Positions 53,797-63,256 are shown, numbered from the stretch's first letter. The stretch is 64,000 nucleotides of DNA from a bacterium (GCA_016721565.1 JADKHW010000011.1:18251-82250), one strand, 5' to 3'. Notes: a model not told the origin generated them from the letters alone. A program made the numbers and translations.

Positions 53797-55365
53797 ATGT
53801 ATCAGCTCGGCCCGGTCTTTGCCGAAGGAATGGATGTTCTGTGGGTGCTAACGAATGGATTATGGAAACGGGAGTCGCGGAAGATGCTAGAACCGACACT
53901 TTTGATTGTAGACGAAGAGTCCTCGGCCATCGAACGCTTCACGCGTTCTTTGCGAGGAGAAGGTGGCTACCGTGTTATTCACGAAACCAACCCAGGTAAC
54001 GTGCTAAACAGGTTAGAAACCGAAACGGTAGATGTGGTCCTCTGTGATGTGGACCTGAAAGGGGCATCCGGAATCTCGCTCATCGGCGATATCCGCGCCC
54101 GGCACCTGCGCCTACCCGTGGTGATCTATTCGGATTCCGATAATTCCGAAAAGATCGTCGAAGCCATGGAAAACGGCGCCACTAACTATGTAAGTTCGCC
54201 GATGGAGCCACGGCTCCTTGCGCGTACAGTCGATGCCGCGCTCTCAAATCTTCGTCTTGTTGGCGAAGTTGAAAAATTGAAGCGTCGGCTCGGCGGGGAT
54301 CACAAGCTTGGCGGCTTGGTGGGACGCTCAGCCGCTATGCACAAGGTCTTTGATGCTATCCGTGAAGTTGCCGCCGTGGATACCACGGTTCTGATCCGCG
54401 CCGAAACCGGTGCCGGTAAAGAACTCGTAGCCCGCGCTCTGCACTTCGAAGGCCCGCGCCATGACAAGGCCTTTATCAAGGTCAATTGCGCGGCCTTGCC
54501 GGAAACCCTGCTCGAATCCGAACTCTTCGGACACGAGAAGGGCGCCTTCACCGACGCCAAGCAAACTCGCATCGGCAAGTTTGAAGCGGCCAACGGCGGA
54601 ACGATCTTCTTGGACGAAATCGGCGAGCTGTCGCTCTCCACTCAGGTCAAGCTCCTGAACGTGCTTCAGGATCGCGAGATTGAGCGGCTCGGCGGTAACA
54701 AGAAGATTGCGGTGAATATCCGCGTCGTCACGGCCACCAACCGCGACTTGGAGCGGATGATTCAGGAAGGCCGCTTCCGCATGGATCTCTACTATCGTTT
54801 GAATGTCGTGCCGATCACCATCCCGCCGTTGCGTGAGCGCAAGGAAGATGTTCCCATGCTCTGTGCGCACTTCTTGGACAAGATCGGAAGTCGTCTTAAC
54901 AAGGGAAATTTCACCTTCACCGACGACGCGATGGCTCTGTTGTTGACTCACCCGTGGCCCGGCAACGTGCGTGAATTGGAAAATGTCATCGAGCGCGCTC
55001 TCTTGGCATCCACCGGCACCACCATCACCGCCGCCACGCTTGCATTCTTGAAGCAGCCGTTCATCACAACCGAGAACACCAGCTTCAACCCGGTGTCGAT
55101 CAACTATCCGGTCAACACCCCGACCAACAACAACACCAATCACACCACGACTCCGGCGGCCACCTCATCTCCCGAGAACCTGATGGCTCTCGGCCCCTTG
55201 AAAACCGCCGTCCGTAATTTCGAAAAACAGTTTATCGAGAATGCCATGCTCGCCGCCAACGGTCACGTCATCAAGGCCTCGCGCATGCTCCAAATCGACC
55301 GCACCACTCTCTGGAAAAAAGCCAAAGAGTTGGGCATAGACCTGCATCCTCAAGACGAAATGTAA
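53797..55365 (+). CDS. Sigma54-dependent NtrC-family response regulator
   Basis: 522 residues: receiver domain (about 34-154; LLIVDEESSAIERFTRSLRG, phospho-acceptor Asp84 in VVLCDVDLKG), AAA+ domain (about 170-410) with Walker A AETGAGKE (first Gly replaced by Ala), GAFTDA (variant of the sigma54-contact loop GAFTGA), Walker B IFLDEIGE, an Asn/Thr/Pro-rich linker, and a Fis-type helix-turn-helix (VIKASRMLQIDRTTLWKKAK). It opens sigma54 promoters when phosphorylated; no histidine kinase is adjacent. AAGGAGG five bases before the ATG sets the start, although the frame is open to 53674. Its own promoter is sigma54-like, so positive autoregulation is possible. Confidence 0.93.
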   Translation: MYQLGPVFAEGMDVLWVLTNGLWKRESRKMLEPTLLIVDEESSAIERFTRSLRGEGGYRVIHETNPGNVLNRLETETVDVVLCDVDLKGASGISLIGDIRARHLRLPVVIYSDSDNSEKIVEAMENGATNYVSSPMEPRLLARTVDAALSNLRLVGEVEKLKRRLGGDHKLGGLVGRSAAMHKVFDAIREVAAVDTTVLIRAETGAGKELVARALHFEGPRHDKAFIKVNCAALPETLLESELFGHEKGAFTDAKQTRIGKFEAANGGTIFLDEIGELSLSTQVKLLNVLQDREIERLGGNKKIAVNIRVVTATNRDLERMIQEGRFRMDLYYRLNVVPITIPPLRERKEDVPMLCAHFLDKIGSRLNKGNFTFTDDAMALLLTHPWPGNVRELENVIERALLASTGTTITAATLAFLKQPFITTENTSFNPVSINYPVNTPTNNNTNHTTTPAATSSPENLMALGPLKTAVRNFEKQFIENAMLAANGHVIKASRMLQIDRTTLWKKAKELGIDLHPQDEM

Positions 55366-55371
55366 AACAAG

Positions 55372-55400
55372 AAGGCAGCCGCAAGGCTGCCTTTCTGTTT
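55372..55400 (+). terminator. Terminator of the NtrC-like gene
   Basis: Perfect 9-bp stem AAGGCAGCC / GGCTGCCTT with a 4-base loop, followed by TCTGTTT. Confidence 0.9.
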
Positions 55401-55401
55401 A

Positions 55402-55760
55402 TTTCCCCCAATCTTCTGAGATTTGGGGGAAAAATGTTGCAACGACCCTCAGGCGACCCCGTTTCCGCCGAGCCGGGTTAAGGCCGCCGCAACCCGGCCG
55501 GAATCTGCATCCGTAGTGGCAGGGCTTGCCCTGCCTTCAAAGTGTAGGGGCGGATGGCAATCCGCCCGCCCCAAGCAAACTCGCAGACGCCAAGCGCGTC
55601 GTTATCCTGAAGGTTTCAGCAGAAACCTGAAGGACCACTCTGCGAACCCAAGCCACACAAAAAACTAGGTCGTGCTTCCAAGCACGACCTGCCTTCGATC
55701 TGTTATCCCTTCCATCGTAGTGGCGGGTCTTGACCCGCCTGCACGAAACCACCCCACAAC
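55402..55760. repeat. Cluster of palindromic (REP-like) intergenic repeats
   Basis: No gene is seen in 55401-55878. At least six hairpins lie in a row: TTTCCCCCAATCT/AGATTTGGGGGAAA (55402-55432), GGCAGGGCTTGCCCTGCC (55518-55535), GGGCGGAT/ATCCGCCC (55548-55567), AGGTTTC/GAAACCT (55611-55628), AGGTCGTGCTT/AAGCACGACCT (55667-55690) and GGCGGGTCTTGACCCGCC (55722-55739). Several share the lead-in GTAGTGG or GTAGGGG. The last one, with flanks (55716-55743), recurs as an exact inverted 28-base copy at 62953-62980. Confidence 0.8.
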
Positions 55761-55878
55761 TTTCAGCCCATTGTCATGCTGGAAGCATCTTCTCAAGCAA
55801 CCCACGATTTCAGGCGCGACTACTTCGCCGTCGTGGGTGTCAGCTTGTCTTCGCCAAGAACCCGCACTGAGGACAAAC

Positions 55879-57403
55879 TCACTTCACAAGCACCATCTTT
55901 TTCACATTCTGAGTTTTGTTTGCGTCTAATCTTACGAAATACGTCCCCGAACCAATATCACTTCCGTTAAACGAGAACCGATGACTGCCCGGCAGTAAAT
56001 AATCATGAACAAGCGTACGCACTAACCTCCCCTGCACGTCATAAACATTGATCGTTGCATTTCCAGCTTGCGGAAGCTCGACCGACAATGTTGTAACCGC
56101 ATTGAACGGATTTGGAAAGGCATTTAGAGTGATTTTCTGGGAACACCGATTGGGCGACCAGTCAACAGTGAAAGATCTTCGGCCCCGAAGCGGTAAAGCT
56201 CAATATCTGGTGCCCAGTGCCCTACCCAGTCATTGCGTGTCGTGGCAAGGACATATCCACCATCTGAAGTCGCAGCGATGTCCTGGTATCTGTAGCATCG
56301 CCAACCCGAACGCTCCAAAGGCTGTCTCCACTTGCGCCGACTTTGAATAGCCAATTCTGCGAAGTCTCGTTACTGTCAACGCTCAGTCCACCAGCAAGAA
56401 CGACACCCCCGTCCGGGCTGTTTGCCAAGGAATATGAATAGCTCTCCCACTCGTTGCCAAATACCCTCGACCAAATCAGATCTCCCTGGAGTTTAGCCGC
56501 CATATCGCAGCATTCGTATTTAGGTAGTCAGTTTCTGCGGTATGAATTGCAGACGTTACAAATATGTCGCCGTTCTCCGCTTGTACCGCGCGAGGAGTGG
56601 ATTCAAGAAATGTATCCGCTGCAAAGCGATAGTGTTGAGTCCAAAGGGAATCAAGCTGGCTGTTTAGACACCACATCCAAATATGCTCAAAGTGCTCGTA
56701 ATCAATCTCGCAGAACGAACAATGGCCAACAGCATCTGCGACTACGAGAATATTACCGTCCTGAAGCCTCAGAAGATGTCCGTAACGCACATTAAACGTT
56801 GTGTCTGCTTCGGCATAGTTTTCAAGCTGATGCTCATTAACGACTTCCCGGATGAGTCCAAGAAGAATACACTAATTCCCTGCTGGAATCCGCCATACAA
56901 GTTCCGGAGTCAGAGCAATATATCCGCCATCAGTTTCGACCGCCGATAGACCGATTCTGTCTGAGGCCGACTCTCGAAAGAACGGTGCCGCTCATGCTAT
57001 CGGCATTCTCATGAGTCTTTATTGAACCAGGCCGACCAAAAATGCTGTCAGGACCATAAGAACCTGTTATAGAGGAAATAAGGGCGCCGCCGTCTGAGGT
57101 CTCAACAATGTCATTTGCCATCTCGTTATGACGACCACCAAATATTCTGTCAATAGCAATATTGCCAAGTGAATCCATTTGAACTAAGCGTACCTGATCA
57201 TCGCCAACGCCAAAAGAGCTTGTTCTATAACAAAATTCGAAACCACTTTCGCGTCGCTCTATTACGTACGGAATTGCGTCTGACTCTGCCCCCAAAAGCC
57301 TTTGCGACCACTCTAATTCAAGTGGCTGGGCATAAACACCCCCCGCATTGACAAAAAGCCAGCACCAAAAAAGAAGTTTATGTGATAACTTTGGACAATT
57401 CAT
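55879..57403 (-). pseudogene. Sorting-domain protein related to the array, broken by several frameshifts
   Basis: Pieces in successive frames: signal peptide and first repeats (LLFWCWLFVNAGGVYAQPLE, DGGALISSITGSYGPDS; 57403-56930), then MRYGHLLRLQDGNILVVADA (from 56790), LIWSRVFGNEWESYSYSLAN with GASGDSLWSVRVGDA (from 56503), IAATSDGGYVLATTRNDWVG (from 56354), and a sorting domain (VELPQAGNATINVYDVQGRL ... SGTYFVRLDANK ... KMVLVK; to 55879). At least four frame changes are required. It resembles the propeller plan of the array proteins but lacks an obvious ASH domain. Either a decayed gene or an error-rich stretch. Confidence 0.75.
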
Positions 57404-57564
57404 AGTTCAAGGAAGCAATTTCTGCTGACCCGTGCAAAGACCACTCCTTCTTTTTCCTCGCGGCGATACCCGCTGCCGCCCATCTCCGCCTCCCCAACCC
57501 CACTTTCCTCCCTAACCTCAACCCCAACAACAACTTACTAAGTTCAATATTTGAGATTTTTCTC

Positions 57565-57655
57565 TTGACCATGCGTTCAAATTGTCGTATATTAGGGTAT
57601 GAAAAAAATCAATGAGATAAGACTTTGTGAATTATGGTGCACCCCCAAAAGTTAA
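57565..57655 (+). promoter_or_regulatory. Orphan consensus promoter with an 18-codon open frame at its start point
   Basis: TTGACC (57565-57570), 17 bases, TATATT (57588-57593); ATG at 57599, 5 bases past the -10, opens a frame MKKINEIRLCELWCTPKS that stops at 57655. The geometry copies that of the leaderless ArsR-like gene at 2161. The text GTGCACCCCCAAAAGTTAAC at its end recalls the outer ends of IS3-type elements, so it may be a leftover of a lost gene or element. The rest of 57404-57738 shows nothing else. Confidence 0.45.
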
Positions 57656-57738
57656 CCCCCTGTTTATAAAATACTCCTGTTCCGTCAATTGTTAGCGTTT
57701 TACACAGAAACAACAGCTTACAACCCCTCCTCGCCTCT

Positions 57739-58841
57739 TCAAAATTCAACTCCGCGCCCGATTTCCTGCTTCGAAAATTCCGCATGCTCCCGCACCAACT
57801 CACTTTCATGTTTGAGCAACGGCTGCAAAGCGATCACCGCATCAGCGGATTTCCAATTCCCAATCGCGACCGCCACATTCCGCATGAACCCTTCATACTT
57901 CGGCCTAAGCACCGCGCTTCCCTTAAACATCTCCGCAAATTCTGTTTCGCTTAGTCGCGCAAGCGTGTCAAGCTTTGGAGCCTTTCGCTCTAATGTATTT
58001 GCATAGGCTTGCTGTCTCGACAAAGTCGAAAACCGATTCACCCACGGACAGCACGTCTGACAATCATCACACCCGAAAATGTGATTCCCCATCTTTGCTC
58101 TCAATTCAACCGGAATTGAACCTCTAAACTCAATCGTCAAATACGAAATACACAACCGCGAATCCAACACATAAGCCGACGGAAAAGCATGCGTCGGACA
58201 AACATCCAAACACCTCGTACAGCTCCCGCACGAGAGTTTCTTCGGCAGGGGAGAGGGTTCAAGCTCAAGCGTGGTTAAGATCTCACCCAAAAATAAATTC
58301 GATCCCATCTTCGGATGAATCAACAAGGTATTCTTCCCCACAAATCCCAACCCCGCTCGCTCCGCAACTTCTCGCTCTAAAACCGGCCCCGTATCCACAT
58401 AGGCCTTCGTCTTCGCATCAACACCAAGTCCTTGCACAAACTCTGCAAGCTCTTCGAGTGCGTGTCCCATCAAGTCATGATAGTCCTGCCCCCAAGCATA
58501 GCTTGCAATAATCCCGCGTGACGGATCCTTCCGAATCTCTTCCGGCAAGAATCCCGTGAAGTACGACTGCCCCACCGAAATCACACTCTTCACTCCGGCA
58601 ACACAAGTTCAGGATTGATTCTCCGCTCTGCCGAGCGGTTCAAGTACGTCATGTTTCCGGCCATTCCGTCCGCGAGCCATTTTCGCACATGCGGCTCGCG
58701 CTGGGAGTGCTCCGCCCGTGAAAAACCGCACAAATCAAACCCCAATTCCCGCGCTTTCGCTGAAATCAGGTCAGAAATGTTATGATTCCCAGAAGTTTGC
58801 AATTTCGCCCAAGAGTTGATAGATTTCAGATTCCCTAACAA
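57739..58841 (-). CDS. queG: Epoxyqueuosine reductase, one frameshift
   Basis: About 367 residues when stitched, the family's usual length. The first frame (58841-58590) has ISAKARELGFDLCGFSRAE and ends ELVLPE; the second (from 58593) continues VKSVISVGQSYFTGF. One missing base at about 58592 gives a continuous LPxVKSVISVG. Two 4Fe-4S cluster motifs are present (CGSCTRCLDVCPTHAF and GCDDCQTCCPWVNRF) and a HEAT-like C-terminus. It reduces epoxyqueuosine to queuosine in tRNA with a cobalamin cofactor. The start is uncertain: TTG at 58841 or TTG at 58802; neither has a good ribosome binding site. Confidence 0.92.
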
Positions 58842-58856
58842 ACAAAACCTTACCCA

Positions 58857-59580
58857 ATGCCCAACTGGATCGTTCTTCCCAAGGACCTGCCCCGCGGCCT
58901 GCGCTACTACGATTTGATCGGCGGTCTGTTCGTTGCCGTTCTGCTCATCTCGAATATCGCGGCCACCAAGCTTGTCGGCTTCGGCAGCTTCCCCTTTGAC
59001 GGCGGAACGTTTCTGTTCCCGCTTAGCTACATCTTTGGCGACATTCTCACCGAAGTCTATGGCTTCGGTCGTGCGCGCCGTGTCATCTGGCTGGGCTTTG
59101 CGGCCAACGCGCTTGCGGCCTTGACCTTCGCCGTTGTCACCGCGCTTCCTCCGGCCAGCATTTGGCCCAATCAGGAAGCCTTTGCCAGCATCTTGGGATT
59201 TGTCCCGCGCATCGTGCCTGGCTTCGCTGGTTGCCTACCTCTTCGGCGAGTTCGTCAATTCCGTTATTCTGGCTAAACTCAAAGTTGCCACCAAAGGCAA
59301 GCGACTCTGGGCACGCACCATCAGCTCAACTCTCGTGGGTGAAGCTGTTGACACGCTTCTATTCGTGATGATTGCCTTCTACGGCGTGATTCCGATGGGA
59401 GACCTGTGGATGATGATGGCCTTCAACTACGTCTTCAAGTGCGGGATTGAAATCCTTCTGACTCCCGTAACCTACGCCGTCGTAGGTTATTTGAAAAAGC
59501 ACGAGCAGGTTGATATCTACGACACCAACACCCGCTTCAACATGTTCGGCTTCGGCGAATCCGCCGCCTCAGCAAAGTAG
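58857..59580 (+). CDS. yhhQ: Queuosine precursor transporter (YhhQ/QPTR family), one frameshift
   Basis: About 240 residues stitched, with six or so membrane segments. The first frame (58857) has YYDLIGGLFVAVLLISNIAA, FPLSYIFGDILTEVYGFGRA and GFVPRIV; the second continues ASLVAYLFGEFVNSVILAKL, SSTLVGEAVDTLLFVMIAFY and CGIEILLTPVTYAVVGYLKK. The extra C of a CC at 59217-59218 causes the shift (GFVPRIVLASLVAYLFGEF without it). The family imports preQ0/preQ1. It is divergent from queG with only 15 bases between the annotated starts, so the promoters must overlap coding sequence or the starts lie further in. Confidence 0.93.
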
Positions 59581-59609
59581 CATCTTCAAGAGACTAATAC
59601 AACTCGCTC

Positions 59610-60350
59610 GTGGCTTCCGACCAACCGCTTACATTTTGGGATCACATTGACGAACTGCGCAAGCGGCTGTTGCGCAGCATTGTGTTTGTCAGTCTCGGTG
59701 CCGTTGCCGGATTCTTGTTGTCAGACCGTGCGCGCGATTTCTTGATGGAGCCGTTCCGCAAATCCGTTCCGGGAACGCTTTCGCTCTTGGGGCCGTCCGA
59801 CGGTTTTGTCATTGAAGTCAAAATCGCGTTACTGCTCGGAATTTTGCTTGCTTCACCGTTCGTGGCTTGGCAAATCTACGGCTTTATCAGTCCGGCCTTA
59901 GGCCGCAAAGAGAAGCTCTGGCTTTGGCCGATTGCCACCATCTCGACCATTCTGTTTTGGGGCGGCGTCGTCTTTTCGTGGATGATTCTGCCTGCGGCGC
60001 TTGAGTTCTTGGGTTCGTTTGCCGAAGTCGGATTGCAAAACTTTTGGTCGCTGAACAGCTATGTCAGCTTGGTGCTGTTTCTGCTCTTGGCTTTTGGCAT
60101 CATCTTTCAACTCCCGCTCATCATGGGAGTCTTGATTGCGGTCGGATTGGTCAAGAGTTCGTTCTTCCGCAAGCATCGCCGCATCGCGATTGTTTTGATC
60201 TTCATCATTGCGGCCTTCGCAACTCCCACCACGGACGCGCTTACGATGATGCTCATGGTCGCTCCAATGGTGGTGCTCTATGAAGCCGCCATTTGGGTTG
60301 GTGTTATCATTGAAGCGCGCCGCAGCAAGCGCAAAGCCCTTGAGCGGTAA
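59610..60350 (+). CDS. tatC: Sec-independent translocase TatC
   Basis: 246 residues with six membrane segments. Hallmarks: TFWDHIDELRKRLLRSIVF near the start, the conserved Glu/Pro loop region FISPALGRKEK, and FRKHRRIAIVLIFIIAAFAT followed by PTTDALTMMLMVAPM. It is the core receptor of twin-arginine export. TatA/TatB are not in the window. The start is GTG at 59610, 29 bases after the transporter stop. Confidence 0.96.
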   Translation: MASDQPLTFWDHIDELRKRLLRSIVFVSLGAVAGFLLSDRARDFLMEPFRKSVPGTLSLLGPSDGFVIEVKIALLLGILLASPFVAWQIYGFISPALGRKEKLWLWPIATISTILFWGGVVFSWMILPAALEFLGSFAEVGLQNFWSLNSYVSLVLFLLLAFGIIFQLPLIMGVLIAVGLVKSSFFRKHRRIAIVLIFIIAAFATPTTDALTMMLMVAPMVVLYEAAIWVGVIIEARRSKRKALER

Positions 60351-60972
60351 ACTCTGCCCCAAGATTATTCTTGAAGGGACGCGATTGACCTTCAAGACAG
60401 ATCTCGGTTTTTTGCTGAATGAGCATCCGCGTATCGTCGGGCCACGCAAATATCGCTATCATTCTCCGTATATCTCCGGTGAGTGGTGCAGTTTCACGAA
60501 TTTCCCGTGGGGGAGAGGGCTGATTAATTTTGAGCCGCAAGAAGAAGCTCAAGCGATGGAAACCTACGCAACGTGGGCCAGACTGTTTGAACTTCAGCGC
60601 TACTATTCGTGGATTATTGACCGCTTTCATCTTTCGACGACGATGCACCAGCATCTCTATTGCAACCGTGACTACGATTTCCGTTGGCTGGAAGAGAGAT
60701 TGCTGCCGTTAGGATATCGCATCGTTTTGTGCACCCGCCAACCCTCTTCGTTTGAGGCCGCGCGCGAAGAGCGCCTGAAAGTCAGCGGCAATCCTTCGCA
60801 GTACGATGATCTCAGTAAGTTCACTCGCGAGCAGGATTATTTGCATCATCTTGCTGACAAGAGTTTGTTACGAGTTCTGAAGCTTGATGTCACCTCCGGT
60901 GATTTGCCTGCCTTAGCTAACCAAGTTGCCAATTGGCTCGAACAAACCGACGGACTCTATTTGAAGTCGTGA
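60340..60972 (+). CDS. Thymidylate-kinase-like P-loop protein with degenerate Walker A
   Basis: About 210 residues from a TTG inside the tatC end (the frame is open back to 60280). The layout recalls deoxynucleoside/thymidylate kinases: an N-terminal strand and would-be P-loop (IILEGTRLTFKTDL, lacking the Gly-Lys-Ser/Thr pattern of a true Walker A), IIDRFHLSTTMHQ (compare DR-x-x-x-S of nucleotide kinases), GYRIVLCTRQPSSFEAARE, and a C-terminal VLKLDVTSGDLPALANQV. Catalysis by the usual mechanism is doubtful. The function is unknown; coupling to tatC comes from the overlap. Confidence 0.6.
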   Translation: MSGKLCPKIILEGTRLTFKTDLGFLLNEHPRIVGPRKYRYHSPYISGEWCSFTNFPWGRGLINFEPQEEAQAMETYATWARLFELQRYYSWIIDRFHLSTTMHQHLYCNRDYDFRWLEERLLPLGYRIVLCTRQPSSFEAAREERLKVSGNPSQYDDLSKFTREQDYLHHLADKSLLRVLKLDVTSGDLPALANQVANWLEQTDGLYLKS

Positions 60973-61026
60973 CAATCAAACTCGATTGACAATGCTGGAA
61001 CAGCTCAGAAAGGGCGGTCAGTCAGC

Positions 61027-62678
61027 ATGAAAAGTTTCACGCGAATCTTATCTAAATTTCAGAACACTCTGAAGCGAGTGGGGTTCGCGGTTTTGTTTTC
61101 GTTTAGCACCTGTAGTGCGGATTGGTACCAGGATGCAACCAATCCTGAATGGCGTTGGCAAACGACTACGGATCCATCAATAGTATCAGATGGACTGGGT
61201 GGGGCATTCTTCGCATTCACGAGGATAAATCAATTCTGGCCGCACATTGGTCACATCAACTCCAGAGGAAATCTTACTTTTCACTAGGGCAGCCCAATTT
61301 TGCGAATATGTTACCGGTTGATTCAGTGGAGTATTCCGGTACACCGTTAGGTGTGACCTTAATTCCCTCGCAACCCATTGGTTCGGTAATCGCCGTTGTT
61401 GAACGAATCCAGGGTGAATTTTACGGCGGGTTGACGTTTGCTAAATTTGATTCATCAGGTCCGTCTGGGTTCGGCTCCGTAAGTTGGAATGACAATCGAT
61501 ATCGCATCCCACCAACTCATGAATTATGCTTCCGGTTCGTTCGCTGCGGTAAGTGACAACAATGGTGGCGTGCATTTTTGCCTTGGGGATTCAAACGGAG
61601 CAACATACTACAATCTTTTGTTAGCCGATGGTCAACTTGTCTACCCATGGCCCGGTCTATTGACACCGCATACTAACTGGGCACGCAATCTGGTCGCTGA
61701 CGGTTTTGGTGGTGTTTTCATGTTTAAACTCCAGCCGTTCTCCAACCCGGATTCGGTTTGGACTCAGCGCTTTGACCACAATGGCCACCCTGGCTGGCGG
61801 CCAGACGGAAGGGTAGTGTTAACAAATTCTACAGATTTGTGGAACGAATCGTATGCCCTTCGCGAGGGAGTTGTGATGATTCGCGACGTCATAGATGTTG
61901 GTCCAAACGAATACCTTCATCGAGTGTATGCGATTGACACGACTGGAGAACATATTTGGAGCCCACAAGGCAATGACCTCGTGTGTGGTGGTGGTGAGTC
62001 CATACGCATCTTTGTTGACGGCGTGGGCGGCTTCTTCCACAGCTTCCGGGGTAGTGATGGAGTGTTCCGAACTTGTCACTATGATGGAAACGCTGAGATC
62101 ATCGCCGCCGGCGCGGATGGCATTTACCTACACATTTCGGATTCTTCGGGTGGAGGTATTAACAGGGCTTTCTACCGTGATACATTCCCGTTTGACACAG
62201 CATACGTCTCACATCAGCGATTTGATTCAGATCTTGAAGCAATTTGGCCCGCACCTACTGGCATAATTGATTTATCAACTGAGATATGGGACAATGATGC
62301 GTGCCGGATGGCATGGGAGGGGTCTTAGGTTTAATCTCGGCCAATGAGGGGTTGCACTTTATCACGTGGATGCCAATGGAGTTTTGGGCGGTTACCTTTC
62401 AGTGCAAGAAAGGAAATCCAATAATCGAGAATTTCACCCTTTCCACTTTTCCCAACCCTTTCAACTCTACGCTTTCGATTTCGCTTGATGTGCCGCTTCA
62501 TCAGGATGTGACGCTTTCGCTTTATGATTTGTTGGGGAGAGAGGTAGATGTGGTTTATCGGGGGAGACTTTCTACGCAAACGATTTCTTATGTTGCGCCT
62601 GCGGCGATGGCGAGTGGGGTTTATTTTTTGCGGGCGGCGGTGGGGGAACGTAGTGTTTTGGGGAAGGTGGTTTTGTAA
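61027..62678 (+). pseudogene. Sorting-domain protein broken by three frameshifts
   Basis: Signal region MKSFTRILSKFQNTLKRVGF then AVLFSFSTCSADWYQDATN (61027-61287), next frame LPVDSVEYSGTPLGVTLIPS (to about 61500), next frame MNYASGSFAAVSDNNGGVHF through NDACRMAWEGS (to 62328), and a last frame VPDGMGGVLGLIS ... TFPNPFNSTLSISLDVPLHQ ... ASGVYFLRAAVG ... GKVVL (to 62678). Repeats of DGxGGxFxxF suggest a propeller. Each junction is explained by one gained or lost base. AAAGGGCGG precedes the ATG. This would be another T9SS cargo if intact. Confidence 0.75.
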
Positions 62679-62759
62679 GAAAATGGCAAATGGCAGGAAG
62701 CGGAGGGGATTGCGGACGTACGTCCTTATCAAGGATCGCTTACCCTGTTCGGGATGACA

Positions 62760-62980
62760 AGGTGTTGAAATCTCGGTGTGCGGGGCAGGTGAAGACACCT
62801 GCCGCCGCGACGCATAGCAGGGTAACCTCCTTTCACAAGATCCTTCCAGGATGACAAAGTGATTTACATCTTCGATCTTGCTACACGCGGGCGGCATCCC
62901 TACGGGACGGGCCGCCTGTTCTGCCGCCCCTACAGCGGAATGCAGAAGGATGGCAGGCGGGTCAAGACCCGCCACTACGA
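62760..62980. repeat. Second cluster of palindromic (REP-like) repeats
   Basis: The region 62679-63256 has no gene. It holds GGCAGGTG/CACCTGCC (62784-62803), a GGCGGC/GCCGCC pair further on, CCGCCCCTAC (reverse of the GTAGGGGCGG lead-in seen at 55545), and GGCGGGTC/GACCCGCC (62956-62973) whose 28-base context 62953-62980 is the exact reverse complement of 55716-55743. Confidence 0.75.
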
Positions 62981-62993
62981 CTTAGATCAACTG

Positions 62994-63018
62994 ACCCGCT
63001 TCAGCGGGTTTCTTTTTG
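62994..63018 (+). terminator. Rho-independent terminator
   Basis: Stem ACCCGCT / AGCGGGT with a 2-base loop, then TTTCTTTTTG. It lies about 315 bases after the broken sorting-domain gene. Confidence 0.8.
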
Positions 63019-63137
63019 CCTATCCCCACCCGGTCATTTGCGACCTTTTTGGCCTCCCTCAAGTCCTCTTTTTGCCATACGACGGTCTCTTCTATCCCTA
63101 TCACATTTCCTCATGTAAGCACCTGTTTACATTTCCT

Positions 63138-63158
63138 TAATCAACGGTTTCTTGATTA
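63138..63158 (+). promoter_or_regulatory. Inverted repeat upstream of the XRE gene
   Basis: Perfect 7-bp inverted repeat TAATCAA (63138-63144) / TTGATTA (63152-63158) with a 7-base spacer, extended imperfectly to CCTTAATCAA/TTGATTAGG. A likely operator for the regulator encoded about 100 bases downstream (inference). The half-site resembles the motif near nirK and rrf2. Confidence 0.45.
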
Positions 63159-63256
63159 GGGTTGCTATAACCTTCGCAATGGCCCAGCTATTGCACTTTG
63201 GGGTTTGGTTCATAATTTTTAATTGCCCCAAACTCCCGGAGAACCTCTTGGATCAG

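Noticed and set aside
54545..54562. GAFTDA in place of GAFTGA as evidence of a dead activator
   Set aside because: GAFTDA is known in other NtrC-family proteins, so it does not by itself imply loss of function; kept only as a variant.
55402..55760. Repeated hairpins as a possible CRISPR array
   Set aside because: The units differ in sequence and spacing and are palindromic rather than direct repeats with even spacers; no cas gene is near.
57378..57572. 64-residue basic minus-strand frame
   Set aside because: Low-complexity Arg/Lys/Gly content, no ribosome binding site, overlaps the broken sorting-domain gene start; no sign of selection.
63152..63256. XRE protein starting at TTG 63152
   Set aside because: The added 35 residues are hydrophobic and outside the helix-turn-helix fold, and the TTG lies inside the inverted repeat.
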